NCBI GenBank assembly: GCA_020629935.1
Contig: JAHDCJ010000048.1
Span: 2,076-37,166, forward strand
Source of the DNA: Saprospiraceae bacterium
GTDB lineage: Bacteria; Bacteroidota; Bacteroidia; Chitinophagales; Saprospiraceae
Direction: 5' to 3'
DNA length: 35,091 bases
Part shown: positions 24,568 through 33,570 of the stretch, piece by piece
How positions within the stretch are numbered: position 1 is the first letter of the stretch
Layout: each line of letters starts with the position of its first letter
The notes under the pieces: generated by a model
What the model was told of the DNA's origin: nothing
Database searches by the model: none
What the model saw: only the letters and a program-made list of their open reading frames with translations
Made by a program: the position numbers and the translations under genes

Positions 24568-24637
24568 TTAAATATGTGTTTGAATAGAAATATAAATTAC
24601 GAGAACAAAATTGTAAATTGCACCAAAATTTAAGCGC

Positions 24638-25327
24638 ATGGATTTAAGTGATTTAAAAGTGTTGTACGAAGATAACCATCTTATTGCAGTAAACAAACCT
24701 GCAGGCTGGTTGGTTCAAGGGGATGAAACAGGAGATGCTCCTTTGTCGGATTATGTAAAATGGTATATCAAGGTGCGATTCAAAAAACCAGGAGATGTCT
24801 TTTTAGGGCATATTCATCGTTTAGATCGACCAGTGAGTGGAGTGGTATTGTTTGCTCGGACCTCAAAGGCTTTAGTACGGATGAATAAAGCTTTTAAGGA
24901 TAGGGAAGTGAAAAAGACTTATTTGGCAATTACAGGCAACCGCCCAAATCCTTTTAATGGGACTTTAGTCCATTATCTTTTGAAGGATAAAACACGGAAT
25001 TATGTGAATGCATCTAAGAAACCTTTTTCAAAAGCCAAACGATCGGAGCTACATTATAAATTAAAAGCTTCCATTGATACACAGCATCTTTTAGAAATTA
25101 ATCCGATTACTGGTAGACCGCATCAAATACGGGTGCAACTTTCCCAAATCGGTTGCCCGATACGAGGAGACTTAAAATATGGATATACGTTGCCTAATGA
25201 AGATGGATGTATTAGTTTACATGCACGTTCTTTATCATTTATACATCCAGTAAAAAAAGAGCCTGTTCGAATAGATGCTGCAATACCTGATGATCCTATA
25301 TGGAAAAAATTTAAGGACTTTAAATAG
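24638..25327 (+). CDS. RluA-family pseudouridine synthase
   Basis: The 229-residue product has the catalytic motif HRLDRPVSGVVLFART with Asp63, the N-terminal DNHLIAVNKPAGWLVQ, and the later GRPHQIRVQL and GDLKYG motifs. There is no S4 domain, so it is a short RluA-type enzyme that isomerises uridine in rRNA or tRNA; the target position cannot be read from sequence. It leads a three-gene run with a YjbR-like gene (8 bases later) and an FAD oxidoreductase. Confidence 0.92.
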   Translation: MDLSDLKVLYEDNHLIAVNKPAGWLVQGDETGDAPLSDYVKWYIKVRFKKPGDVFLGHIHRLDRPVSGVVLFARTSKALVRMNKAFKDREVKKTYLAITGNRPNPFNGTLVHYLLKDKTRNYVNASKKPFSKAKRSELHYKLKASIDTQHLLEINPITGRPHQIRVQLSQIGCPIRGDLKYGYTLPNEDGCISLHARSLSFIHPVKKEPVRIDAAIPDDPIWKKFKDFK

Positions 25328-25335
25328 TTGTCATT

Positions 25336-25704
25336 ATGCATATAGAAACCTTCCGAACCTATTGCTTGGCTAAACCGGGTGTAACCGAAGAATTCCCATT
25401 TGATGAAGTTACGTTGACTTTTAAAGTGATGGGGAAAATATTTGCAATTACTGGATTGAATCGAGAAGATTTTCAAGTAAATTTAAAATGTGATCCTGAA
25501 CGTGTAGATGAACTTCGCGCCGATCATCCTCAAATTTTACCCGGTTATCATATGAATAAAAAGCATTGGAATACCGTGCTTTTTGAAGACGGATTATCAG
25601 AGAAATTACTGAAAGAGTTAATTGATCATTCTTATGAATTAGTGGTTAAAAAGCTTAAAAAAGCGGATAGGGAATTATTAAAACAATGGGAAAGTGAAGG
25701 TTGA
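25336..25704 (+). CDS. MmcQ/YjbR family protein
   Basis: The 122-residue product has the whole YjbR/MmcQ domain: YCLAKPGVTEEFPF near the start, KVMGKIFAIT, VNLKCDP, and the PGYHMNKKHWNTV segment. The family has a CyaY-like fold and is annotated as DNA-binding, but its function is poorly known. It starts 8 bases after the pseudouridine synthase and overlaps the FAD oxidoreductase gene by 11 bases. Confidence 0.9.
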   Translation: MHIETFRTYCLAKPGVTEEFPFDEVTLTFKVMGKIFAITGLNREDFQVNLKCDPERVDELRADHPQILPGYHMNKKHWNTVLFEDGLSEKLLKELIDHSYELVVKKLKKADRELLKQWESEG

Positions 25705-26776
25705 TTATCTTATCGTAGGTCAAGGCGTAGCGGGTTCATTATTAAGCCATTTTTTAATTAAAAGAGGACAAACAATTGCTGTCTTTGATCCTGGGAAAAC
25801 ACCGAACGCTTCTCAAACCGCGGCCGGAATAATCAACCCAGTAACAGGAAGACGCATTGTCAAAAGTTGGCGTATTGATGATTTACTTCCCTTTGCCAAA
25901 AAGACCTATCGAGACTTAGAAAAGAGCTTGGATATCGCTGTTTATTTTGAAGGAAATATTCTACGTGCCTTTCAAAATCAAAAACAAGAAACGGATTGGT
26001 TGGTCAAGACAGAGAATGAATCTTACCAAAAATATATTGACTCTACAGAAGCAGTAGATAAATATAATGAATTGCTGTTTCCAGTCTTTGCTTGGGGAGA
26101 AATTAGAGGTGCTCGGTTAGATATTCCTCGATTAGTCAATCGATATAAAGAACATCTAAAAGTGAGTAATCGCTTAGTAGAAGAGCAATTTGATTTTAAT
26201 GCCATTGAATATTTAGAAGATGGGATTCGATACAAAGCATATGAAGCAAAGAAAATTTTGTTTTGCGAAGGCTATCAAAGTCAGCTGAATCCATATTTTT
26301 CATATCTTCCGAATCAAGCAGCGAAAGGGGAGTGTTGGATAGTAGAAATAGATGGACCTATGCCTGAGTCGATGATTAAAAATAAAGTATTTTTGGTTCC
26401 TTTGACAGAAAATAAATATTGGGTTGGCTCTACCTATTCCTGGTTTGATATTTCAAAAAATATTACAGAAGAAGGACAAGCTACATTAAAAAAAGGATTG
26501 GAAGGGTTAATAAAAAGACCATATAAAATTCTAGAAAAGAAGGTGGGCATTCGTCCAGTTTTTAAAGATCGACGACCTATGGTTGGCCTTCATCCAAAGT
26601 ATCCACAATTAGGCATTTTAAATGGAATGGGGACAAAAGGCGCTTCCTTATCTCCTTGGTGGGCGAATCATTTCGCGGCCTTTCTGACAGGAGAATTAGC
26701 GCAATTAGATGAAGAAGTCAATGTAAGTCGTGTGGCTAATCTTTTTGGACAAGATTCGCCAAACTTGCCTGAGTAA
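25694..26776 (+). CDS. FAD-dependent oxidoreductase (DAO family)
   Basis: The 360-residue product begins with a dinucleotide-binding loop (DYLIVGQGVAGSLLSHFL), followed by SQTAAGIINPVTGRR, which is typical of D-amino-acid-oxidase-type flavoproteins, and a C-terminal GIRPVFKDRRPMVG with the GTKGAS segment near the FAD. The substrate is unknown. The start is a GTG inside the end of the YjbR gene (11-base overlap), indicating translational coupling. Its 3' end overlaps the convergent ybaK gene by 41 bases. Confidence 0.9.
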   Translation: MKVDYLIVGQGVAGSLLSHFLIKRGQTIAVFDPGKTPNASQTAAGIINPVTGRRIVKSWRIDDLLPFAKKTYRDLEKSLDIAVYFEGNILRAFQNQKQETDWLVKTENESYQKYIDSTEAVDKYNELLFPVFAWGEIRGARLDIPRLVNRYKEHLKVSNRLVEEQFDFNAIEYLEDGIRYKAYEAKKILFCEGYQSQLNPYFSYLPNQAAKGECWIVEIDGPMPESMIKNKVFLVPLTENKYWVGSTYSWFDISKNITEEGQATLKKGLEGLIKRPYKILEKKVGIRPVFKDRRPMVGLHPKYPQLGILNGMGTKGASLSPWWANHFAAFLTGELAQLDEEVNVSRVANLFGQDSPNLPE

Positions 26777-27212
26777 CTTGAATTAAATCAGTCACTTTGA
26801 TTTTAATTAAGAGTCCTCTTTTTCCAGCATTGATGTATAGGTGATTTAGCTTTTCAGCATAACTGTCTAAATAAATAATTGCGGGTTTTTTTATACCAAT
26901 TGGCGAACAGCCCCCACGAATATAACCTGTAAAAGATTCAATTTCTTTTACAGGAAGCATCGTTACTTTTTTATTATAACTGGCATTAGCAAGGGATTTA
27001 AAAGACAAGTTTTTATTGCCCGGAATTAAGGCACAAATCAATCCTGTTTTATTTCCCTTTAGCATAAGCGATTTGTAAATCAAATGGAGATCAATGCCAA
27101 GGTTTGAAGCTATTTGTTCGACTTGAAGATTAGTCTCATCATAAGCATACGGTACTAATTCATATTCGATTTTTTGTTGATCTAGAATCCGTATCGCATT
27201 TGTTTTTTTCAT
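26736..27212 (-). CDS. ybaK: YbaK/EbsC family Cys-tRNA(Pro) deacylase
   Basis: The 158-residue product is a YbaK-type editing protein that hydrolyses Cys mischarged on tRNA(Pro). The conserved Lys lies in IYKSLMLKG (Lys47), and GYIRGGCSPIGIKK carries the Gly-rich signature. Its start is 19 bases after the stop of the ABC-F gene on the same strand, so it may be cotranscribed. The 41-base antiparallel overlap with the FAD oxidoreductase gene at its 3' end is notable. Confidence 0.9.
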   Translation of the reverse strand: MKKTNAIRILDQQKIEYELVPYAYDETNLQVEQIASNLGIDLHLIYKSLMLKGNKTGLICALIPGNKNLSFKSLANASYNKKVTMLPVKEIESFTGYIRGGCSPIGIKKPAIIYLDSYAEKLNHLYINAGKRGLLIKIKVTDLIQVTQASLANLVQKD

Positions 27213-27231
27213 AAATAATCCTCAGGAAATA

Positions 27232-29169
27232 CTAATGTTTACTTTCGAAAGCATCTAAGTTTTCTTGTGCTTTCTCCCAAGCAGACATGATATCATCCAT
27301 GCTGTTTTTTAGCGTTTTATACTCAGCCATTATTTTGTCAGCATCTGAAGATTGGTAGAAACTTGGGTCTGCCATTTTTAGTTCGATTTCCGCTATTTCC
27401 TTTTCTGCTTTTTCAATTTTTCGTTCGCTATTTTTAACCGCTTTTTCTAATTTTCTTTTTTCCTTTTGTGCTTCGTAAGAAAGCTTTACCGATTGATTTT
27501 TTTGTTTTGATTTGTTCGATTCAGAAGCATGACCAGAGAGACTAATTTCTCTCATATTATCGGCTTTTCTTTTTTCAAGGAAATAAGTAATGTCTCCTAA
27601 ATAATCAAACAGTTTTTTGTCTTTAAACTCGACAACCTTACTGGTCAAGCCTTGAAGAAATTCCCGATCGTGAGATACAATTAATAGAGTACCATCATAT
27701 TTCATAAGCGCATCTTTGAGCACTTCTTTTGATAAAATGTCTAGGTGGTTAGTCGGCTCATCCAGTACCAATAAATTGATGGGACGTAAAAGTAAACAGG
27801 CTAAGGCAACGCGGGCACGTTCACCTCCTGAGAGGACACTTGCTTTTTTCTCTGCATCTTCTCCACTAAACATAAAGCTTCCTAAAATACGTCGAACTTT
27901 AGGAATTAAATCTGGAGGAGCAGCGCCTTCTACAATTTCTAAGACGGTTTTACTAAGATCGAGTTCGTCTGATTGATTTTGGGCATAATAACCAATTTGG
28001 ACATTGTGACCAAGCGTAACGGTCCCTGATGTTTTGTCTAAATTATTGATTAATATTCGAGTGAAGGTTGTTTTACCTTGGCCATTTTGACCGACAAAAG
28101 CGACTCGTTCTCCCCGGTTTACCGTAAAGTCAACTCCGGACAAAATTTCTGCATCTCCATATTGTTTGATTACCTTTTTGGCATCGACCACAACTTGACC
28201 AGACCTTGGAGCAGGAGGGAATGAAATCCGCATCGAACTGTTATTCTCTTGGTCAATCTCTATCTTATCCATGCGGTCTAATTGTTTGATAAGCGATTGC
28301 GCCATTTTGGCTTTACTTGCTTTTGCTCTAAATTTATCAATCAATTTTTCCGTTTCGGCAATTTGTTTTTGTTGATTTTTAAATGCGGCTTCCTGCTGCT
28401 CTCTACGCTCTAATCGCATCTCTAAATATTTGGAATAATTGGCTTTATATTCGTAGAGCCTTCCAAATTCAATTTCAGCAGTAAATTTGGTGACTTGATC
28501 CAAAAACATTTTATCGTGCGAGATCACGACAACGGCACCTTCATAATCTCTTAAGTATTGTTCTAGCCAAATAATAGATTCAATATCTAAGTGGTTGGTA
28601 GGCTCATCTAACAATAAAAAATCGGGACGAGTAAGTAATAATTTTGCAAGCTCAATACGCATTTGCCAACCGCCACTAAATTCGCCAATTTTACGGTATA
28701 AATCTGGTGATTTGAAACCAAGCCCGATTAAAACCTTTTCGGTTTCTGCTTCCATGGTGTATCCACCCAACAACTGAAATTGATCATTAAACTCAGAAAG
28801 TTCATTCAATAATTTTTCGTAAGCGGCAGATTCATAATCGGTTCTTATGGATATCTCTTCATTGATTCGATCAATCTTATTTTTTAAATTGATGGCTTGT
28901 TCGAATGCACCGAGTGCCTCATCCATTACTTTTTTATCTTTATCTAAAGATATTTCTTGTTTTAGATATCCTAAAGTGGTAGAACCTGAGCGACTAACTT
29001 CGCCAGCATCTGGGGAAATTTCTTTGGCAATAATTTTTAGTAAGGTAGATTTACCAGCTCCATTTCTTCCAACGAGCCCCATTTTGATTTTCGGCTTGAT
29101 GACGAAATTGAGGTGATTGAAAAGAATTCGATCCCCATATTTGATATAAATGTTAGATGCTGTAATCAT
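27232..29169 (-). CDS. ABC-F family ATPase (Uup/EttA type)
   Basis: The product has 645 residues from the ATG at 29169 and contains two ABC domains with no membrane helices. Walker A motifs are GRNGAGKST and GQNGQGKTT, signature motifs are SGGWQMR and SGGERAR, and both Walker B segments read LLLDEPTNHLD or LVLDEPTNHLD. A charged linker joins the domains and a Lys/Glu-rich coiled coil closes the C-terminus, as in Uup. ABC-F proteins bind the ribosomal E site and modulate translation. The frame is open to a GTG at 29196, but that overlaps the -7 promoter element, so the ATG at 29169 is preferred. Confidence 0.93.
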   Translation of the reverse strand: MITASNIYIKYGDRILFNHLNFVIKPKIKMGLVGRNGAGKSTLLKIIAKEISPDAGEVSRSGSTTLGYLKQEISLDKDKKVMDEALGAFEQAINLKNKIDRINEEISIRTDYESAAYEKLLNELSEFNDQFQLLGGYTMEAETEKVLIGLGFKSPDLYRKIGEFSGGWQMRIELAKLLLTRPDFLLLDEPTNHLDIESIIWLEQYLRDYEGAVVVISHDKMFLDQVTKFTAEIEFGRLYEYKANYSKYLEMRLERREQQEAAFKNQQKQIAETEKLIDKFRAKASKAKMAQSLIKQLDRMDKIEIDQENNSSMRISFPPAPRSGQVVVDAKKVIKQYGDAEILSGVDFTVNRGERVAFVGQNGQGKTTFTRILINNLDKTSGTVTLGHNVQIGYYAQNQSDELDLSKTVLEIVEGAAPPDLIPKVRRILGSFMFSGEDAEKKASVLSGGERARVALACLLLRPINLLVLDEPTNHLDILSKEVLKDALMKYDGTLLIVSHDREFLQGLTSKVVEFKDKKLFDYLGDITYFLEKRKADNMREISLSGHASESNKSKQKNQSVKLSYEAQKEKRKLEKAVKNSERKIEKAEKEIAEIELKMADPSFYQSSDADKIMAEYKTLKNSMDDIMSAWEKAQENLDAFESKH

Positions 29170-29195
29170 AAATTTAGTACAATTTAAATTTAGCA

Positions 29196-29203
29196 CAAAA
29201 GTA
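29196..29203 (-). promoter_or_regulatory. -7 promoter element for the ABC-F gene
   Basis: On the minus strand this reads TACTTTTG, an exact TAnnTTTG match, 26 bases before the preferred ATG. No good -33 TTG accompanies it. Confidence 0.5.
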
Positions 29204-29356
29204 CGTTATTTATGGGAGAAGGTAAACATCTAAGATAAAAAATAGATGAGGAAGGTAGGCCTTATAGAAACATCTTCTCCTAAATAAAAAGAAAAGAATG
29301 AAATTGTTCGATTAATTTCTAAATGCACTCAGTTTTCAAATTGCCAATCATTGGCT

Positions 29357-29364
29357 TATCTTTG
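29357..29364 (+). promoter_or_regulatory. -7 promoter element for the outer-membrane barrel gene
   Basis: TATCTTTG is an exact TAnnTTTG match, with a TTTT run (29333-29336) 20 bases upstream in the -33 place. It lies inside the longer open frame that begins at 29323, which argues that translation starts at the ATG at 29404. Confidence 0.55.
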
Positions 29365-29403
29365 ATGGTAGAAGCATTCAAAACACTTAATGCAATCCTT
29401 ATT

Positions 29404-30189
29404 ATGAAATTGAAAAGTATACTTATTCTCATTGTTTTTCCTTTAATCACCTATGCTCAAATGGGCCCCCAACAAGTAATCTATGGAGGCGGTTCTTTTG
29501 GAATTAGCGCAGCGTGGATAATAAACCAAACGAATTATGGCTTTGCGGAATTGGATTATGTTCCTGAAATCGGTTATTCCTTTGGTGCATCTGGTGGGAT
29601 GATTATTAATCGTGGAAATGCCATAGAAGTTGATTTATTATATACTCGACAAGGGCAAAAATATGAAGATGTAATTGAGTTTTTTGTAGATTCCTTTAAT
29701 CGGGTAAAAAAAGAAGTTCGTTTGCATTATCTTCAAGTTCCAGTAGTTTTTAAGCATATTTTTGATTTACAGCACGGAGATTTTGATAAAGAAGATCCAA
29801 AGTTTTTTCTAGGTGCAGGCTTGCAATTTGGCTTTTTAACAAAAGCTAAAGTACAATATTATAGAGATGGGATAGAAGAGAATTTTGCTTTAGCTCAAGC
29901 CACCAATAGCAATATAGAAGAACCTCCTGCTAAATCATCTAATTTGTTTAATAAAATAGATATATCCTTGGTGGGTACGATGGGGGTGCGACGCTATCTA
30001 ACAGAAAAGTTGATCGTCTCTATTGAGGCTAAGGGCGGATTAAGTATGACTGACATGAATCAGAAAAATTGGCAATTTGAAAATCCTGATGGAATTTATA
30101 AACCCAGTCGGAATATGTTATTGACTCTAAAACTTAGTGCTTTTTATGAATTAAGCTCAAGTAAGTCAGTGATTCCTTCTGATCAATAA
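29404..30189 (+). CDS. Outer-membrane beta-barrel (PorT-like) protein
   Basis: From the ATG at 29404 the product has 261 residues: a signal peptide (KLKSILILIVFPLITYAQ, cleavage near residue 18) and about ten amphipathic strands typical of the PorT/OmpW-like outer-membrane barrels of Bacteroidota, with YGFAELDYVPEIGYSFGA and LHYLQVPVVFKHIF as examples. The open frame extends 27 codons upstream, but that part lacks a signal sequence and contains the -7 element. Function is unknown; such proteins are often of the porin or type IX-associated groups. Confidence 0.8.
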   Translation: MKLKSILILIVFPLITYAQMGPQQVIYGGGSFGISAAWIINQTNYGFAELDYVPEIGYSFGASGGMIINRGNAIEVDLLYTRQGQKYEDVIEFFVDSFNRVKKEVRLHYLQVPVVFKHIFDLQHGDFDKEDPKFFLGAGLQFGFLTKAKVQYYRDGIEENFALAQATNSNIEEPPAKSSNLFNKIDISLVGTMGVRRYLTEKLIVSIEAKGGLSMTDMNQKNWQFENPDGIYKPSRNMLLTLKLSAFYELSSSKSVIPSDQ

Positions 30190-30215
30190 AAAAGCTACTC
30201 TTTAAGGAGTAGCTT
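30188..30215 (-). terminator. Convergent-gene terminator
   Basis: A 9-bp stem AAGCTACTC/GAGTAGCTT has, on the minus strand, a run of six T after it, suiting the end of the yqgE transcript. Its A-run touches the stop codon of the plus-strand barrel gene; on that strand the trailing T-tract is weak. Confidence 0.68.
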
Positions 30216-30271
30216 ATAAATGTGATTTACTGGGAAAATATTTTTTATTTATTCAATTGGCTTTAGTAAAA

Positions 30272-30835
30272 TCAATTCCAATTGGCATAATCTGGTACTT
30301 GGGAAATTACGGTAAATCGATCTCCTTTTTCTTTTAACACATCAGACCATAATTCCATACCTTTAGGTTCAAAAACAAATTTTTCGTTAGCTTGGCTTAA
30401 TATCCAAGACCCGGAGCCCATTTCATCAATGAGTTGTCCTTTATCCCATCCAGAATAACCTACGAAAAATCGAATATTGGTATTGTTAATTTGGTCCGTA
30501 CTAATTAGAAATTTTAGTCTTTCAAAATCTCCTCCCCAATAAACGCCATTACATACCGCCTGACTATCATCTAATAAATGTCCTACATTATGAATATAGT
30601 GGATGGTATCCGTTTGCACAGGGCCACCAAAGTAGACTTCACTTTTAAATTCAGGAAAATCAGCAAGTAAATCATTGATTTCCATTTTTACTGATTTATT
30701 TAAAATAAAACCTACCGTACCTTCTTGATGGTGATCGCATAACAACACCACAGATCGTTTAAAATTAGGATCAGCCATAAAGGGTTCAGCCAATAATATT
30801 TGGCCCGTTTCGATGTTTCGATTTAGATTGTTCAT
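30272..30835 (-). CDS. yqgE: YqgE/AlgH family protein
   Basis: The 187-residue product is a complete UPF0301 (YqgE/AlgH) protein: GQILLAEPFMADPNFKRSV, the HHQEGTVGFILN segment, VYFGGPV and FVGYSGWDKGQL are all present. The role is not settled; AlgH was tied to alginate regulation in Pseudomonas. It is the last gene of a probable folE-fabD-yqgE run, 120 bases after fabD. Confidence 0.93.
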   Translation of the reverse strand: MNNLNRNIETGQILLAEPFMADPNFKRSVVLLCDHHQEGTVGFILNKSVKMEINDLLADFPEFKSEVYFGGPVQTDTIHYIHNVGHLLDDSQAVCNGVYWGGDFERLKFLISTDQINNTNIRFFVGYSGWDKGQLIDEMGSGSWILSQANEKFVFEPKGMELWSDVLKEKGDRFTVISQVPDYANWN

Positions 30836-30955
30836 AGGATAGCCTTTTCGTTATAAGATAGATAAAAAACTATTTCCGTTGCGTAAGTGTTAAACTTTAA
30901 CAGATAAAATTTTAACTTCTATGTTTATTGTAAAACAAAAACAATTCCAAAATCA

Positions 30956-31837
30956 TTAAGACAGTGTTTCTGTTGGTAGGGTTCTGTCAATTTTTCGTAT
31001 CATTCCTCGCAATACTTTTCCTGTACCACCTACTTCTGTAAATGAAGTGGTTCCGTCTTCAATCATCCTTTCAATGGTTTGGGTCCATCGAACTGGAGCC
31101 GTTAATTGTTGGATAAGATTTTGTTTAATAATTGATACTTCGGTATGTGCTTTTGCATCGACATTTTGGTATATCGGGCATTGTATTGGATTAAATTGAA
31201 CCGCATTTATTGCTTCTGCTAGTTCTGCACGTGCAGGCTCCATAAGCGGAGAATGGAATGCTCCACCGACAGGAAGTATTAATGCTCTTTTGGCTCCTGC
31301 TGCTTTGAGTTGTTCTACAGCTATTTCAATTCCTTCCATACTTCCAGAAATGACCAATTGTCCAGGACAATTATAATTGGCAGGAACAACGATTTCTTCA
31401 ATACCATTACAAATGTTTTCTACCTCTATATCAGGAAGACCAAGAATAGCGGCCATAGTGCTCTGGGTAGTTTCACAAGCCTTTTGCATTGCTAAAGCTC
31501 TTTTTTGTACTAAAAGAAGTCCATCTTCAAAAGAAAGCGCACCACTAGCACATAAGGCAGAAAATTCGCCTAAAGAATGACCAGCTACGATTTCTGGTTT
31601 AAACTCGTCTGCTTTGATTTTTGAGGTAATAACTGAATGTAGAAATATGGCAGGTTGTGTAACTTTTGTTTGTTTTAGTGCATCCGCATCCCCATCAAAC
31701 ATGATGTCAGAAATTCGAAAACCCAATAATTCATTCGCTTGTTCGAAAAGTTCTTTGGCTAATGGAAATTCGTTATATAGGGCTTTGCCCATTTCTAGAA
31801 ACTGAGCACCTTGGCCTGGAAAAACATAAGCTTTCAT
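30956..31837 (-). CDS. fabD: Malonyl-CoA:ACP transacylase
   Basis: FabD loads malonate from CoA onto acyl carrier protein for fatty acid elongation. The 293-residue product has PGQGAQFLEMG at the start, the nucleophile Ser88 in GHSLGEFSAL, and the catalytic His195 in GAFHSPLM, with normal length. It lies 49 bases downstream of folE on the same strand. Confidence 0.97.
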   Translation of the reverse strand: MKAYVFPGQGAQFLEMGKALYNEFPLAKELFEQANELLGFRISDIMFDGDADALKQTKVTQPAIFLHSVITSKIKADEFKPEIVAGHSLGEFSALCASGALSFEDGLLLVQKRALAMQKACETTQSTMAAILGLPDIEVENICNGIEEIVVPANYNCPGQLVISGSMEGIEIAVEQLKAAGAKRALILPVGGAFHSPLMEPARAELAEAINAVQFNPIQCPIYQNVDAKAHTEVSIIKQNLIQQLTAPVRWTQTIERMIEDGTTSFTEVGGTGKVLRGMIRKIDRTLPTETLS

Positions 31838-31886
31838 AATTGTTAATTTAGATGAATGTGTAGGAAAAATAAAACCCGAAAATGCA

Positions 31887-32483
31887 TTAAGACAATTGTT
31901 TGTTAATTAAATTTAAAAATTCATTTCGAGTCTCCACATTTTTAAATTCTCCTGTAAAAGCTGAGGTCGTAGTAATGGAATTTTGCTTTTGTACTCCTCG
32001 CATCATCATACACATATGACGAGCTTCAATTACAATGGCTACTCCTAATGGATTAAGCGTGTTTTGAATACAATGAAGCACCTCATGGGTGAGTCGCTCT
32101 TGCACTTGCAAACGGCGAGCAAAAATATCTACGACTCTTGGAATTTTACTTAAACCTACGATGTGTCCATTCGGAATGTAAGCAATGTGGGCTTTTCCGA
32201 AAAAAGGTAATATGTGATGTTCACAAAGTGAATAGACTTCGATATCTTTCACGATGACCATTTCACTATAATCTTCTTTAAACATCGCACTTGTTAAAAC
32301 CTCTACAGGATCAATAGTATATCCTTGGGTTAGATATTGCATCGCTTTGGCCGCACGTTCTGGAGTTTTTAATAATCCTTCTCGTTGTGGATCTTCACCT
32401 AGACCAGATAAAATACCATCATATTTTATTTTGAGTTGATCAGTAAGTTCTTTATTATATTCTTCCTTTTTTATATAATGCAT
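31887..32483 (-). CDS. folE: GTP cyclohydrolase I
   Basis: FolE opens GTP to 7,8-dihydroneopterin triphosphate, the first step to folate and pterins (and, by other branches, queuosine). The 198-residue product keeps all zinc ligands: Cys87 and His90 in [10 protein letters not shown], and Cys158 in [10 protein letters not shown], plus the GQ-type VGLSKIPR and ERLTHEVL segments. Its upstream region is long (about 240 bases to the nearest exact -7 element), which leaves space for leader regulation. Confidence 0.97.
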   Translation of the reverse strand: MHYIKKEEYNKELTDQLKIKYDGILSGLGEDPQREGLLKTPERAAKAMQYLTQGYTIDPVEVLTSAMFKEDYSEMVIVKDIEVYSLCEHHILPFFGKAHIAYIPNGHIVGLSKIPRVVDIFARRLQVQERLTHEVLHCIQNTLNPLGVAIVIEARHMCMMMRGVQKQNSITTTSAFTGEFKNVETRNEFLNLINKQLS

Positions 32484-32868
32484 GATAGCCTTTATTTTTG
32501 ATTGAAAATTATTTCATTTATGAAACAAAAAACGGATTTATTTCGTCTCTATTTTGTTCATAATATTGAAGATTTGTATATTCCTTTTTATAAAGTTGTT
32601 AAAAAAATATCTTACGATCTAGAAGTAAATCATTGAAAGTCAGATACTTCTTTTTTTTGTATTGACTGTCAAGCATTTGCCTTCGATTTACAACATAAAT
32701 ATTAAACAAATTTTATTACTTCAAAGATAAGATTGTAGTTAATTTTATTTTTTTTCAATTTGTCTATTTATTCAATTAAATTTGAAGCGCAAAAGTACAA
32801 AGAAAAAAAACAAATTTTTATAAAAACGAGGGGAAACCATTTGGAAGATCCACTGCTAGGAAATTATT
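32484..32868. other. Divergent folE/mqnB intergenic region
   Basis: This 385-base very AT-rich spacer contains two minus-strand -7 matches, TATCTTTG (32722-32729) and TACTTTTG (32790-32797), neither with a TTG at 20 bases. Either would give folE a leader of more than 200 bases. No ORF or clear stable hairpin was seen in it, and no plus-strand TAnnTTTG for mqnB. Confidence 0.4.
32722..32729 (-). promoter_or_regulatory. Possible -7 element for folE
   Basis: Reads TATCTTTG on the minus strand, the same octamer as in the aminotransferase and barrel-gene promoters, but without a matching -33 element. Confidence 0.35.
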
Positions 32869-33570
32869 ATGAAATTGCTCATCTTATCTGCTACATTTAA
32901 AGAAATTCGTCCCTTTGTTTTAAAACTTAAAAAAGAGGCTAAAGAAATCAGTGAATTTGTATTTCAATGGAATAACACAGAAATTAGTATTTTACTTGGA
33001 GGGGTAGGGATGATGTCTACTACTTTTCATTTGAGTCAATACCTGCTCACTAAACCTTGTGATTTAATAATACATGCAGGAATAGCAGGAAGTCTTGATC
33101 CTGATTTAGCAATAGGAGAAGTGGTACAAATTGTAAATGAACAATATGGTGATTTTGGTGCTTCGGAAAAAGATGGAAGCCTTTTAGATGTGTATGACCT
33201 TGAACTAAATGATCCAAATGCATTTCCTTTTGAAGCAGGAAAAATAGAAAATTTAGAGGCTAGCAAATTTAATTTTTTAAAGTCTGCAAGAGGGTATACT
33301 GTACAACGTACTACAGGTACTACTTTGGAAGTTGAATTATTGCGGAAAAAATATAAAGACATCCAGATAGAATCTATGGAGTCGATGGCTACTTTTTACA
33401 TTGGAAGAAAACTAAATAAATCGTTTCTAAGTATTCGCTCCATTTCCAATTATGTAGAATCTAGAAATAGAGCAAATTGGAATATTCCTTTAGCCTTAAA
33501 AACATTGAATGAAGTCCTTTTTGATATGGTAGAAATGCTTTCTGATATTGGAGAAAATAAAGCTCAATGA
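32869..33570 (+). CDS. mqnB: Futalosine hydrolase
   Basis: The 233-residue product is a nucleoside-phosphorylase-fold hydrolase that splits futalosine (or aminodeoxyfutalosine) to dehypoxanthine futalosine and the base. Signatures are LLGGVGMMST, HAGIAGSL, YGDFGA, and ESMESMATFY with the conserved Glu pair, then RSISNYVESRNRANWNI. Together with mqnD it supports futalosine-route menaquinone synthesis. Its TGA overlaps the ATG of the next gene by two bases (ATGA), so the two are translationally coupled. Confidence 0.92.
   Translation: MKLLILSATFKEIRPFVLKLKKEAKEISEFVFQWNNTEISILLGGVGMMSTTFHLSQYLLTKPCDLIIHAGIAGSLDPDLAIGEVVQIVNEQYGDFGASEKDGSLLDVYDLELNDPNAFPFEAGKIENLEASKFNFLKSARGYTVQRTTGTTLEVELLRKKYKDIQIESMESMATFYIGRKLNKSFLSIRSISNYVESRNRANWNIPLALKTLNEVLFDMVEMLSDIGENKAQ

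Noticed and set aside
29323-29403. Upstream extension of the outer-membrane barrel gene
   Set aside because: Contains the -7 promoter element and places a non-signal segment before a clear signal peptide.
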